Translations under genes and position numbers: made by a program
Notes under the pieces: generated by a model
The model's input: only the letters and a program-made list of their open reading frames with translations
Databases searched by the model: none
Told to the model about the DNA's origin: nothing
In this document: one piece after another, positions 36,022 to 45,006 of the stretch
Numbering within the stretch: the first letter of the stretch is position 1
Layout: each line of letters starts with the position of its first letter
Assembly: GCF_004331995.1 (NCBI RefSeq)
Contig: NZ_SJDT01000003.1
Location: 62,001-126,000, forward strand
Origin: Arcanobacterium bovis
Lineage (GTDB): Bacteria; Actinomycetota; Actinomycetes; Actinomycetales; Actinomycetaceae
Length of the DNA: 64,000 bases
Direction: 5' to 3'

Positions 36022-36060
36022 TATAAAAACAAGGGGCGGAGAGCACTGCCCTCCACCCCT
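36022..36060 (-). terminator. Intrinsic terminator or attenuator between rpmA and obgE
   Basis: On the minus strand, a stem formed by 36051-36060 and 36032-36041 is followed by TGTTTTTATATTT. It lies 16 bases before the obgE start and would reduce read-through from the ribosomal protein genes. Confidence 0.7.
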
Positions 36061-36096
36061 AGAGTTTTGATCGACCTCTCAGGTCAATTCAGTCGC

Positions 36097-36354
36097 TCAG
36101 GCATCTGCCAAAACGATATTAACAACCTTGCGATCGCGGCGAACACCGAATTCCACGGTTCCCTCGGCGAGCGCGAAAAGGGTGTCGTCCTTGCCGCGGC
36201 CAACATTGGCACCCGGGTGGAAGTGGGTACCGCGCTGACGCACAATGATCTCACCAGCGTTGACGAATTGACCGCCAAAACGCTTCACACCGAGTCGCTG
36301 GGCATTAGAGTCGCGACCGTTATTCGAGGAGCTGGCGCCCTTCTTATGTGCCAT
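36097..36354 (-). CDS. rpmA: 50S ribosomal protein L27
   Basis: An 85-residue L27, located near the peptidyl-transferase centre. The N-terminus is [19 protein letters not shown], with GVKRFGGQ and [12 protein letters not shown]-like segments (here [20 protein letters not shown]). No Firmicute-type N-terminal extension is present. AGGAAAC lies just before the ATG. It follows rplU by 60 bases. Confidence 0.97.
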   Translation of the reverse strand: MAHKKGASSSNNGRDSNAQRLGVKRFGGQFVNAGEIIVRQRGTHFHPGANVGRGKDDTLFALAEGTVEFGVRRDRKVVNIVLADA

Positions 36355-36414
36355 GTTTCCTGACCTGCTCTCTTACTTTAAGCTCGTTGAACGGATGATC
36401 CCGAAAGATCCAGA

Positions 36415-36720
36415 TCACTTAATGCCGGTGATCTTAAGACGGGTCAGCTTCTGGCGATGACCCTGGCGCTTGCGGTAACCAGTCTTGTTCTTGTACTTGA
36501 TGATGGTGATCTTTGGACCCTTCTCATCGCGAACAATCTCAGCGGTAACCTTAGCGGAAATACCATCGGCGGCAGTGGTGACCTTGTCACCGTCGACGAG
36601 CATGATCGGCTCTAGCTCGACCTTGTCGCCAGCTTCGCCTGCCATCTTGTCCACAACGACGATAGATCCGACGGACACCTTCTCCTGGCGGCCGCCTGCC
36701 TTCACAATCGCGTAAACCAC
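36415..36720 (-). CDS. rplU: 50S ribosomal protein L21
   Basis: A 101-residue L21 that binds 23S rRNA and is needed for subunit assembly. The protein begins [17 protein letters not shown] and ends in [19 protein letters not shown]-type sequence. I chose GTG 36720, where homology begins; an earlier reading adds 28 unrelated residues. The ribosome site is weak (GAGATGAG). The 208-base leader up to rne is long and may carry an autoregulatory RNA, but I recognise no known motif in it. Confidence 0.95.
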   Translation of the reverse strand: MVYAIVKAGGRQEKVSVGSIVVVDKMAGEAGDKVELEPIMLVDGDKVTTAADGISAKVTAEIVRDEKGPKITIIKYKNKTGYRKRQGHRQKLTRLKITGIK

Positions 36721-36928
36721 GTTCTGCTCATCTCTGTCGATACGGCTGCATTCACTAGTGGAATGCACTTGAAAATTTATCGGCACGAAACAACGCGCCG
36801 ACACACCAGCTTACTTAGCTTCACCATAGAGAACAAGCTCAGAAAGGGCGATAATCGCCACATTATCAAACTTGCACTCCTGGCAAAGTTACCAAGCCAA
36901 TGTTTTAACTAGCCCAGTTTAATCAAAA

Positions 36929-39733
36929 TTAGTCTTTTTTGGAAACTGGGAAGCTCATTATTGCTGATGTTGGCGACGTGCTGGGCGTAATGGTCCCCGA
37001 CGACGTCACCCTTCTGCGCGTGCGAGTAGTTGGTTTAGTGACCGAGTCACCAGCGGAATTAGCTGCCGTCATGCTCTTACCGCTTGACGCCGCTGCCCCA
37101 CTTTGCATATCAGAAGCCACCGAGTCCATCTCACGCGAGGAACTGCTCGACTTACGCGTGCGCTCCTTAGACTTGGTGTCGCGTTGTTTACGCGCCTTTC
37201 CTGCTTGTTTTACGTTCGCGGCAGCGTCCGATACCGACTCGCCCCCAACGCTATCTGTGCCTTCTTTCGTGCCAGACCGATCGTCGTCGTGCTTGTGCGC
37301 AGCGGCAGCAATATTAGCCAAAGCGGCTTTTACTTCTGCCTGCTTAGGATCAGGGCTCGGCTCAACCTTTGACTTCTTGTGTGTCGTCTTGCGTGGCTCT
37401 GGCTCGATATCTGGGTTCTCGCCCTTTTCAACCGGGTTATCATGTGTGATATACCCACGCCCTTCGCAAACCTGGCAGGTGGTAGAGAACGCCTCCACAA
37501 GCCCTTGCCCGACTCGTTTACGAGTCATCTGCACAAGCCCAAGTGAGGTAACTTCGGCTACCTGATGGCGGGTACGATCGCGTCCCAGGCACTCGATCAG
37601 ACGGCGTAACACAAGGTCACGATTCACTTCGAGCACCATATCGATGAAATCGATCACGATGATTCCACCAATATCGCGCAAGCGTAGCTGGCGCACGATT
37701 TCCTCGGCAGCTTCAAGGTTATTTCGAGTCACAGTTTCTTCCAGCGTTCCACCGGAACCAGTGAACTTACCGGTATTGACGTCAATAACGGTCATTGCTT
37801 CGGTACGATCAATCACAAGCGATCCACCTGACGGCAGGAATACCTTGCGATCAAATGCCTTCGCAAGTTGCTCATCAACGCGATACACCGAGAAGATATC
37901 CTGCTTGTCCTCCCAATGCACGAGTCGATCTTCGAGTTCGGGCGAGAGTTCACATACATACTCGTGAATAGTGTTCCAGGCGTTATCGCCTTCAACCTTC
38001 AGAGCGTTGAAGTCTTCATTGAAGACATCGCGGATAACGCGTACTGCGAGCTCAGGTTCACCCTTAAGTAGTGAAGGAGCATTTTTGGTGTTCTTAGCCT
38101 TGGCCTGGATGTCTTCCCAAGTCTTACTCAATCGATCCACATCGTTGCGCAATTGTTCGTCGCTCGCGCCCTCCGCAGCGGTACGCACGATCACGCCATG
38201 CTCAGGTGGCACAACTTCCTTGAGGATCTTCTTCAAGCGCATACGCTCTTTTTCAGGAAGCTTGCGCGAAATACCCGTCATTGCGCCACAAGGTACCAGC
38301 ACAAGATGACGTCCCGCTAAGGTGATTTGGGCAGTAAGACGCGCGCCTTTATGCCCGATTGGATCCTTCGTTACCTGTACCAATACGGTGTCGCCAGATT
38401 TGAGCGCATCCTCAATCTTGCGAGGCTTGCCGTCCATACCAGCGGCTTCCCAATTGACTTCGCCAGCATAAAGAACAGCGTTTCTGCCTTTGCCAATATC
38501 CACAAAGGCAGCTTCCATCGACGGCAACACGTTCTGCACTCTACCGAGGTACACATTGCCGACCATCGAGCTTTGGGTATGACGCGCCACGTAATGCTCG
38601 ACCAAAACACCATCTTCAATCACAGCAATTTGGTTGAGTCCGTTTTGCTCGCGCACGAGCATTTCACGATTTACAGATTCGCGCCGAGCTAGGAACTCTG
38701 ACTCAGAAATCGACTGACGACGACGCCCTGCCTCGCGGCCTTCCTTGCGGCGCTGACGCTTCGCTTCGAGTCGCGTTGAACCGCGTGGTGCAGTCACTTC
38801 ATCTGAGGTTTCTGCAGACGAACGACGACGCCGGCGTCGTACCGTAGACGTACTTTCGCTCGCGTTCGCTGATGTTTCACTCGGAACGTCATCCGTGCTC
38901 GACGTCGCTTCGTTCTTTGCCTTCTCAGCGCCTCCCGAACGCTCAGCAGTAGTTGCACGCTTACGCTGCCGAGTGCGTTTCGTTGGCTCTTCAGTCGCTT
39001 CTACCGCCGATTCTTCCGTTGTTGTAGCCTTAGCATTCGCTTCATCGGCGGAACGTCCACCACGAGTGCCACGCCGTGACTTACGCCCATTTTCAGGCGC
39101 TGTTGGCTCGGTTTTTTCAGTGTTCGTTTGGTTTTGTTCGTTCGAGATAGTTTCATCTCGGTCTTCAGTCTTTTGACGACGGGTGCGACGCGCTTGCACA
39201 GCTCGCGTAACGTCCGGTTCTTGGAACAAGAGAGTCGTCATTGGAGCAACCGGTTCTACGCGCGCAGGTAGCTCTACTTCTTCTCCTGAAGAGAAAGTGA
39301 CGACGAGCGGCGCTGCAGCTTTCTTAGCAGTCCGCGTGCGAGTCTTAGTAGCACCAGATTCTTCTGCGTCTGAGCTTGAGGGAGTCTCATCTTTCGCAGC
39401 GGTTTTCTTCACCGCTGTTTTCTTCGCAACATTTTTACGCTTTTGAGCTGGCAAAACAATACCCAGATCAGTATGCTCAACCTCAGTCACATCGGTTCCA
39501 TGACTTTTTGCGTAGGCAAGTTCCGCCAGAGATGCGGCAACGGACTCAGATGCTTGCTCGGGGGTAGGTTTATTCGGCTTTGCCCCGCTTGCAGTGCTCG
39601 CGCTAGCTTTTTTCGACGCAGTGCGCGTCGTCGTACGCGTAGAGCGACTACGCGTTGTGGTCTTCTTTTGAGCCGAACTCTTCTCAGTTAAAGCATTGTT
39701 TTCTGGTTCGCGAGCTTCGTTTTCCTCAGCCAT
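36929..39733 (-). CDS. rne: Ribonuclease E/G family endoribonuclease
   Basis: A 934-residue single-strand endoribonuclease for mRNA decay and rRNA processing. The first 330 residues are a Lys/Arg/Thr/Ala/Glu-rich disordered extension; the catalytic core follows with an S1 domain (NVYLGRVQNVLPSMEAAFVDIG), an RNase H-like part with GGIIVIDFIDM and a zinc-link region CQVCEGRG. The last 180 residues are again basic and low-complexity. Extensions at both ends are usual in actinobacteria. ATG 39733 has GGAGAG six bases upstream. It heads the rne-rplU-rpmA-obgE-proB series. Confidence 0.95.
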   Translation of the reverse strand: MAEENEAREPENNALTEKSSAQKKTTTRSRSTRTTTRTASKKASASTASGAKPNKPTPEQASESVAASLAELAYAKSHGTDVTEVEHTDLGIVLPAQKRKNVAKKTAVKKTAAKDETPSSSDAEESGATKTRTRTAKKAAAPLVVTFSSGEEVELPARVEPVAPMTTLLFQEPDVTRAVQARRTRRQKTEDRDETISNEQNQTNTEKTEPTAPENGRKSRRGTRGGRSADEANAKATTTEESAVEATEEPTKRTRQRKRATTAERSGGAEKAKNEATSSTDDVPSETSANASESTSTVRRRRRRSSAETSDEVTAPRGSTRLEAKRQRRKEGREAGRRRQSISESEFLARRESVNREMLVREQNGLNQIAVIEDGVLVEHYVARHTQSSMVGNVYLGRVQNVLPSMEAAFVDIGKGRNAVLYAGEVNWEAAGMDGKPRKIEDALKSGDTVLVQVTKDPIGHKGARLTAQITLAGRHLVLVPCGAMTGISRKLPEKERMRLKKILKEVVPPEHGVIVRTAAEGASDEQLRNDVDRLSKTWEDIQAKAKNTKNAPSLLKGEPELAVRVIRDVFNEDFNALKVEGDNAWNTIHEYVCELSPELEDRLVHWEDKQDIFSVYRVDEQLAKAFDRKVFLPSGGSLVIDRTEAMTVIDVNTGKFTGSGGTLEETVTRNNLEAAEEIVRQLRLRDIGGIIVIDFIDMVLEVNRDLVLRRLIECLGRDRTRHQVAEVTSLGLVQMTRKRVGQGLVEAFSTTCQVCEGRGYITHDNPVEKGENPDIEPEPRKTTHKKSKVEPSPDPKQAEVKAALANIAAAAHKHDDDRSGTKEGTDSVGGESVSDAAANVKQAGKARKQRDTKSKERTRKSSSSSREMDSVASDMQSGAAASSGKSMTAANSAGDSVTKPTTRTRRRVTSSGTITPSTSPTSAIMSFPVSKKD

Positions 39734-40387
39734 GAACACTCTCCTATCGCAAACGCAAGATGTGCATCTTCATCAACGCGTTGCAATTATGTAGGCCGCA
39801 ACCCGCAAGTTGCGGAAATCTATGATCGACCTTAGTCCGGCAGCAACGCACATGCGGCGCACAGGTTACTAAGGGCTTGACGAATCGATGCATGATTCGT
39901 TCTACATATATTCTACACGGATATTTGAATAAGGTGGAATAGGTACCAACAAATGGTGCACCGTATGACCGTAGACCGCAGATCGTTAAGAAAAACTTAC
40001 CGTTTACATATACGGCATTTATTCCTTACGAAATAACTTCGCGACACGTTGTTCGTTAAAATCCGCCACTAAGTGTGGGTTTATTGGAATAATAAGGCGT
40101 AAGGCCTAGAGAAACGGCAACAAAAAGTAGAAATACACCATGACTTTAGGCCATGATTAAAGAAAGGTTAGCTAGACCTTATTAGGTTCATCACGGAAGC
40201 ATTGTGCAACGCCCAAAGCCTTGGTCGGCACGAGCGGAACTGTGGTTGACCGATTCGGTGCATGCTACTCGTTGTAACTGTAAATATTCGTTGGTGAACT
40301 TCGGTTCTGTTCAGAATGTGCGTTCTCCAAAGAGTATGAACAGTTACAAATCGTCTGTCAGTTTAGGTCGCACGAAAGGTTAACAAG
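39734..40387. other. Long intergenic region between divergent rne and cydA
   Basis: About 650 bases without a credible gene. Features seen: a near-palindrome at 39880-39900 (ACGAATC/GATTCGT arms), a possible minus-strand -10 box TAGAAT (39910-39915) for rne, and a small hairpin with CCGCAAC/GTTGCGG arms at 39796-39815. On the cyd side a 10-bp inverted repeat, TTGTAACTGT (40272-40281) with ACAGTTACAA (40340-40349), encloses a GAAC-TTCG-GTTC hairpin (40296-40307). No match to known Rex or DosR boxes was found by eye. Confidence 0.55.
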
Positions 40388-41896
40388 GTGGAAGCCCTCG
40401 ACCTCGCACGGTGGCAGTTCGGTATCACAACGGTATATCACTTTATTTTGGTTCCGTTGACTATCGGACTTTCCCCACTCGTCGCTATCATGCAGACCAA
40501 ATGGCTCAAGAGCGGAGACACTAAGTGGCTCAAGCTCTCCGAGTTCTTTGGAAAGATTCTGCTCATCAACTTTGCACTCGGTGTTGCTACCGGTATCGTC
40601 CAAGAATTCCAGTTTGGAATGAACTGGTCAGAGTACTCGCGCTATGTGGGAGACATCTTTGGTGCCCCACTAGCTTTTGAGGCTCTCCTGGCATTCTTCC
40701 TCGAATCAACCTTCCTAGGTGTTTGGATTTTCGGCCGTGGTCGCATTAGTCCAAAGGCACACACCCTGTCCATCTGGCTCTTCGCCATTGGAACTAACCT
40801 CTCGGCTATGTTCATTTTGGCAGCTAACTCGTTTATGCAAAATCCAGTTGGCGCTGTGTTCAACCCAGAAACTGGCCGTGCAGAACTCAACGGCGCTAAG
40901 GGCTTCATCGAAGTTATTTTCTCAACAACTTCGCTCTACGCTTTTGCACACACGATTACGGCATCGCTTCTCGTTGCGGGCTCGCTCATCGCAGGCGTGT
41001 CCATGTGGTGGCTCGTTCGCACTGCTAAGGCTGGAAATGTTGCCGAGGCTAATGAGTACTGGAAGCCGGCAGCCCGCTTTGGTTTTGTCACCATGCTTAT
41101 TGCCAGCATCTTAGTAATTTCAACTGGTCACTTCATGGGTCAGCACATCTATCAAGTGCAACCTACGAAGATGATCGCTGCCATGGGAATTTCTGAATCA
41201 ACTGAATCTGCGAAGCTCGGACTTCTCATGACGAGCACCGAGCTTAAAGAAGGTTCAGTGATTGAAGTGCCAATCCCTGGTCTTGAATCCTTCATGGTTA
41301 CCAATCACTTCTCTGGACCAGAGTCCAAGTTGATTGGTGCAAAAGAAATTAACGAGAAGTACCAGAAGTTCTTTGCGAGTGATGGCACTTACTCCGCTGA
41401 TCAGAACTATATGCCGAACCCATTCGTGGCATTCTATTCTTTCCGCATCATGATGGCTCTAGGCTTCGCCTCGGCAGTGTTGTCGATCCTCGGATTGTGG
41501 ATCACCCGCAAGGATAAGCTCACCACCTCTGCTGGTTTAGCCAAGCTCTTTGTGTGGACGATGCCATTCCCATTCTTGGCTTCAACATTTGGTTGGATCC
41601 TCACAGAAATGGGTCGTCAGCCTTGGGTAGTGTACCCGAACTTTGAAGCTCAGCCGAACACGGCGCCGTCGCAGATGATTCGCCAGCTCACCGACTTTGG
41701 CGTGTCACAAAACGTGCTCCCAATCGAAGTTCTGCTCTCCATGGTCATCTTCACCTTGCTCTACGCAGCCTTGGGTGTTGTGTGGTTCATCTTGGTCAAG
41801 CGCTATGCGGTTGAGGGCATCAATACACATAAGGTAATCAACACCGACGTGATTGACGCTTCTGATCCGCACGCCAAACTGAGCTTCGTCTACTGA
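40388..41896 (+). CDS. cydA: Cytochrome bd ubiquinol/menaquinol oxidase subunit I
   Basis: A 502-residue multi-span subunit carrying hemes b558, b595 and d, used for high-affinity oxygen respiration. Candidate heme ligands are H18 (VYHFILVPL) and H188 (FAHTITAS), with conserved E98 and E106 in FEALLAFFLEST and the GQHIYQVQPTKM segment of the quinol site. The Q-loop is short, as in Gram-positive enzymes. The start is GTG with AAAGG upstream. First gene of cydABDC and kinase. Confidence 0.96.
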   Translation: MEALDLARWQFGITTVYHFILVPLTIGLSPLVAIMQTKWLKSGDTKWLKLSEFFGKILLINFALGVATGIVQEFQFGMNWSEYSRYVGDIFGAPLAFEALLAFFLESTFLGVWIFGRGRISPKAHTLSIWLFAIGTNLSAMFILAANSFMQNPVGAVFNPETGRAELNGAKGFIEVIFSTTSLYAFAHTITASLLVAGSLIAGVSMWWLVRTAKAGNVAEANEYWKPAARFGFVTMLIASILVISTGHFMGQHIYQVQPTKMIAAMGISESTESAKLGLLMTSTELKEGSVIEVPIPGLESFMVTNHFSGPESKLIGAKEINEKYQKFFASDGTYSADQNYMPNPFVAFYSFRIMMALGFASAVLSILGLWITRKDKLTTSAGLAKLFVWTMPFPFLASTFGWILTEMGRQPWVVYPNFEAQPNTAPSQMIRQLTDFGVSQNVLPIEVLLSMVIFTLLYAALGVVWFILVKRYAVEGINTHKVINTDVIDASDPHAKLSFVY

Positions 41897-41912
41897 GGAT
41901 AGGAAAAGAACA

Positions 41913-43049
41913 ATGGAACTTTCTTTCTTGCAACTTATCTGGTTCATCCTCATCATCGTTCTCTGGATTGGCTACGTCACTCTGGAAGGATTCGGATTCG
42001 GTACCGGTATGCTTCTCAAAGTTCTCCCAAAGAACGATAAGGAACGCCGGCTCACACTTAACACAATCGGCCCGCACTGGGATGGAAACGAAGTATTCCT
42101 GCTCACGGCTGGCGGTGCTACTTTCGCAGCATTCCCCGAATGGTATGCCACGATGTTCTCCGGAATGTACATGGCACTCGTTCTCGTGCTCGTACTCCTC
42201 ATCATTCGTATCTCAGCGATCGAATGGCGTGGAAAGGTAAATTCTGCCAAGTGGCGCAATGTCTGGGATAACCTCCACAGCGGATCAGCATGGCTCGTAA
42301 CGTTCCTCTGGGGCGTGGCTTTCGCTAATCTCGTGCAGGGTATGGCAATTCAGGTTGGTCATTACAAGGCCGGTACCTTCGTACCAGCTGATCCAAACGG
42401 CATTGATTCTGCTCTTTCTTCGGGAGCAAAGCACTTCTTGACCGATGGCTTCTTCTCCTTGCTCACTCCATTCACCATTCTTGGTGGAGTGATGCTCGTG
42501 GCTCTGTACCTGACCCACGGCGCACTTTGGCTTGCACTCAAGACACGCGGAGACTACCGTCAGCGAGCACTTGACTTTGCAAAGAAGTCCTCACTGGTAT
42601 CTACTGGTATCACTGCGGTTTGGGCGCTTTGGGGCAACTTTGCCTACTCGGTATCCCCGATGCTATCGCTCATTCCGCTCGCGCTTGCTGCCGTGCTGTT
42701 GATCGCCTCGGCACTCGTCACCTTGAAAGGTAACGAGAAGCTGGCATTCTTCTTGCATTTTGGAGCACTTGCCATGGCCGTTGTGTACATTTTCTCCACC
42801 TTCGGAGCAAATGCCCTCAAGTCCTCAATTAACGAGGCTTATAACCTCACTTTGGTACAGGCATCAGCTACTGCTCCAACACATACTGTGATGCTCGTAG
42901 CGGCAGTTGTGTTCGTGCCAATCGTGCTCGGCTACACGGTGTGGTCATATCTGAAGTTCTCGCAGCGGATGTCGGTTGACAACATCCCAGACGAGCACGC
43001 TGGTCTTGACCTCAAGAAGATCCGTGAATTTGAAAATGCACATGTCTGA
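41913..43049 (+). CDS. cydB: Cytochrome bd oxidase subunit II
   Basis: A 378-residue membrane partner of CydA with about eight or nine helices. Typical segments are LIWFILIIVLWIGYVTLEGFGFG, NTIGPHWDGNEVFLL and FPEWYATMFSGMY. It starts 16 bases after cydA and is followed by a hairpin before cydD. Confidence 0.95.
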   Translation: MELSFLQLIWFILIIVLWIGYVTLEGFGFGTGMLLKVLPKNDKERRLTLNTIGPHWDGNEVFLLTAGGATFAAFPEWYATMFSGMYMALVLVLVLLIIRISAIEWRGKVNSAKWRNVWDNLHSGSAWLVTFLWGVAFANLVQGMAIQVGHYKAGTFVPADPNGIDSALSSGAKHFLTDGFFSLLTPFTILGGVMLVALYLTHGALWLALKTRGDYRQRALDFAKKSSLVSTGITAVWALWGNFAYSVSPMLSLIPLALAAVLLIASALVTLKGNEKLAFFLHFGALAMAVVYIFSTFGANALKSSINEAYNLTLVQASATAPTHTVMLVAAVVFVPIVLGYTVWSYLKFSQRMSVDNIPDEHAGLDLKKIREFENAHV

Positions 43050-43068
43050 TTGAATTCATCCAACTAGG

Positions 43069-43107
43069 ATTGTGGGGAGCAGCCCAAGATGGGTTGCTCC
43101 CCACAAT
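43069..43107 (+). terminator. Hairpin between cydB and cydD
   Basis: Bases 43069-43086 pair with 43090-43107 (one G-U pair). There is no T-run, so it may stabilise the cydAB message or reduce transcription into cydDC rather than stop it. Confidence 0.6.
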
Positions 43108-43155
43108 TGTGAACTACCATTGTCATAGCAAAGCTATCCACGTGAGGAGACACCT

Positions 43156-45006
43156 GTGAGGCCATTTGACCCGCGGCTAATAAAATACGCCAAAGAAACG
43201 AGAAGTTATATTCTCTTTCTGGTGCTCGTCGGTTTCGTACAAACTCTCCTGATTGCCACACAAACTATTTTGCTGGCAGCAGCTTTGAGCCCAATTTTCT
43301 ATGGCACGGGAACTATCACGGACACCGCATTTTATATCGCTTGGATCGGAATTATTTTCGCCATTCGTGCCGGTCTTGACTATCTACAAAGAGCCTACGG
43401 TCACCGCTCTGCTATTCGCGTGATCTCCTCCTTACGCACAGCTGTGCTTGATCACAGTGGCCAACTCGGCATCCGCTGGCTCTCAGAAGGAAACACTGCC
43501 CGAGTAGTCACACTTGCCACGCGCGGTCTCGATGATCTTGAAGCCTATTTCGTATCCTTCCTCCCCCAGCTATTCCTGTGCGTAACAACAATCCCGGTAC
43601 TCATTGCGATAATTTTCTATCTCGATTGGCTATCTGCAATCGCCATCGTGCTGTGTATCCCACTCATTCCAATTTTTATGATCCTCATCGGCAAGCTCAC
43701 CTCGAAATATTCGAGCCAGCGCCTAAAATCCATGCAAAAACTCGGCACACAGCTTCTGGATTTACTCGCCGGTTTGTCAACGCTCAAAGCACTTGGACGA
43801 GAAAAAGGACCTCGCCAGCGCGTAAAGATGCTCGGTGAGGCTTTCGCCGAAAAAACTATGCAAACGCTCTACGTGGCTTTTCTATCAGGTGCCGCGCTCG
43901 AATTTTTGGACACCCTCTCCACCGCGATCGTTGCAGTCGAGATAGGATTCCGCATGGTGGGCGGCAACGTGCTGCTCTTCACCGGCCTTGTAGTAATTAT
44001 GCTCACCCCAGAAGTATTCAAACCGCTGCGGGAAGTTGGCACCCAGTTCCACGCCTCAGCTGACGGCATCGCTGCTGCTGAACAGGCATTTACCATTCTC
44101 GAAGAAGATTTAGCACCGGCGGAACGTACAACCCAGTGCCCTGATCTTAGCAGTAGTCAAATTTCGTTTGGTGATCTCGGCATCTATGCTCCGGGCAGAG
44201 CTACGGTGGCACCTGCGCATCTCGATGCGGTGATTGAGCCTGGATCTATTACCATCTTGCGAGGAGCGTCCGGAGCAGGAAAAACAACTGCTGTGCATGC
44301 CCTGCTTGGCATGATTAGTCCTGACGAAGGAGAGATCACTGTCAACTCGGTGCCTTTGAGCCGTATCGATCTTTCGTCGTTATGGGAGCAAATTACGTGG
44401 GTACCACAGCGACCTGTGCTCGTACCAGGTACGATCCTTGAAAATCTCGACGCCGAATCACTCACTTCGCGTCCATCACTCACCTCATCGTCGAGTTCCA
44501 CCGTCCCTTCCAATGCCTCCAAGCCCATCAATTCATCGACTTCCTCCGATACTAGAAAGCTCGAAAACGCCGCCCAACAAACTGGTTTCATCGACGTCGT
44601 TCGCTCGCTTCCCGATGGGTGGAACACCGTGATCGGACAGGGCGGAGTGGGTCTCTCGGTAGGACAACGTCAGCGCTTGGCGCTCACCCGAGCTTTGCTG
44701 AACGAAACGCCGCTTGTGATTCTCGACGAGCCCTCCGCGCACCTTGATGCCACAAGTGAAGAATATGTGCGTCATGTGATCGAAAGTCTAAAAGCACAAG
44801 GAAAAACCGTACTCGTAATCGCACACCGCGCAGGTCTCACCAAAATCGCCGATTCAGTCATCGAAGTTCAGAGTGCCAGCCGAAATATCGATGCGACACT
44901 AGCCTTGGAGCTGCAAGAACAACGCGACACCTCCGTCTATGCTCAAGCAGTGCGAAAAATCGATTACGCGCTCCCGCAAGCCTGGGAAAATGAGGGGCAG
45001 AACTGA
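43156..45006 (+). CDS. cydD: CydD, subunit of the thiol-exporting ABC transporter
   Basis: A 616-residue half-transporter: six transmembrane helices (about 20-310) fused to an ATPase domain with Walker A GASGAGKT, signature LSVGQRQR and Walker B LVILDEPSAHLD. With CydC it exports cysteine or glutathione-type thiols and binds heme, and it is needed to assemble cytochrome bd. A Ser/Pro/Asn-rich insert of about 34 residues (436-469) sits between the Q-loop and signature. GTG start with GAGGAG upstream; the stop overlaps cydC (TGATG). Confidence 0.93.
   Translation: MRPFDPRLIKYAKETRSYILFLVLVGFVQTLLIATQTILLAAALSPIFYGTGTITDTAFYIAWIGIIFAIRAGLDYLQRAYGHRSAIRVISSLRTAVLDHSGQLGIRWLSEGNTARVVTLATRGLDDLEAYFVSFLPQLFLCVTTIPVLIAIIFYLDWLSAIAIVLCIPLIPIFMILIGKLTSKYSSQRLKSMQKLGTQLLDLLAGLSTLKALGREKGPRQRVKMLGEAFAEKTMQTLYVAFLSGAALEFLDTLSTAIVAVEIGFRMVGGNVLLFTGLVVIMLTPEVFKPLREVGTQFHASADGIAAAEQAFTILEEDLAPAERTTQCPDLSSSQISFGDLGIYAPGRATVAPAHLDAVIEPGSITILRGASGAGKTTAVHALLGMISPDEGEITVNSVPLSRIDLSSLWEQITWVPQRPVLVPGTILENLDAESLTSRPSLTSSSSSTVPSNASKPINSSTSSDTRKLENAAQQTGFIDVVRSLPDGWNTVIGQGGVGLSVGQRQRLALTRALLNETPLVILDEPSAHLDATSEEYVRHVIESLKAQGKTVLVIAHRAGLTKIADSVIEVQSASRNIDATLALELQEQRDTSVYAQAVRKIDYALPQAWENEGQN

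Noticed and set aside
36939-37565. 208-residue plus-strand reading frame opposite rne
   Set aside because: It is the complement of low-complexity and core rne codons, with no ribosome site and no family resemblance.
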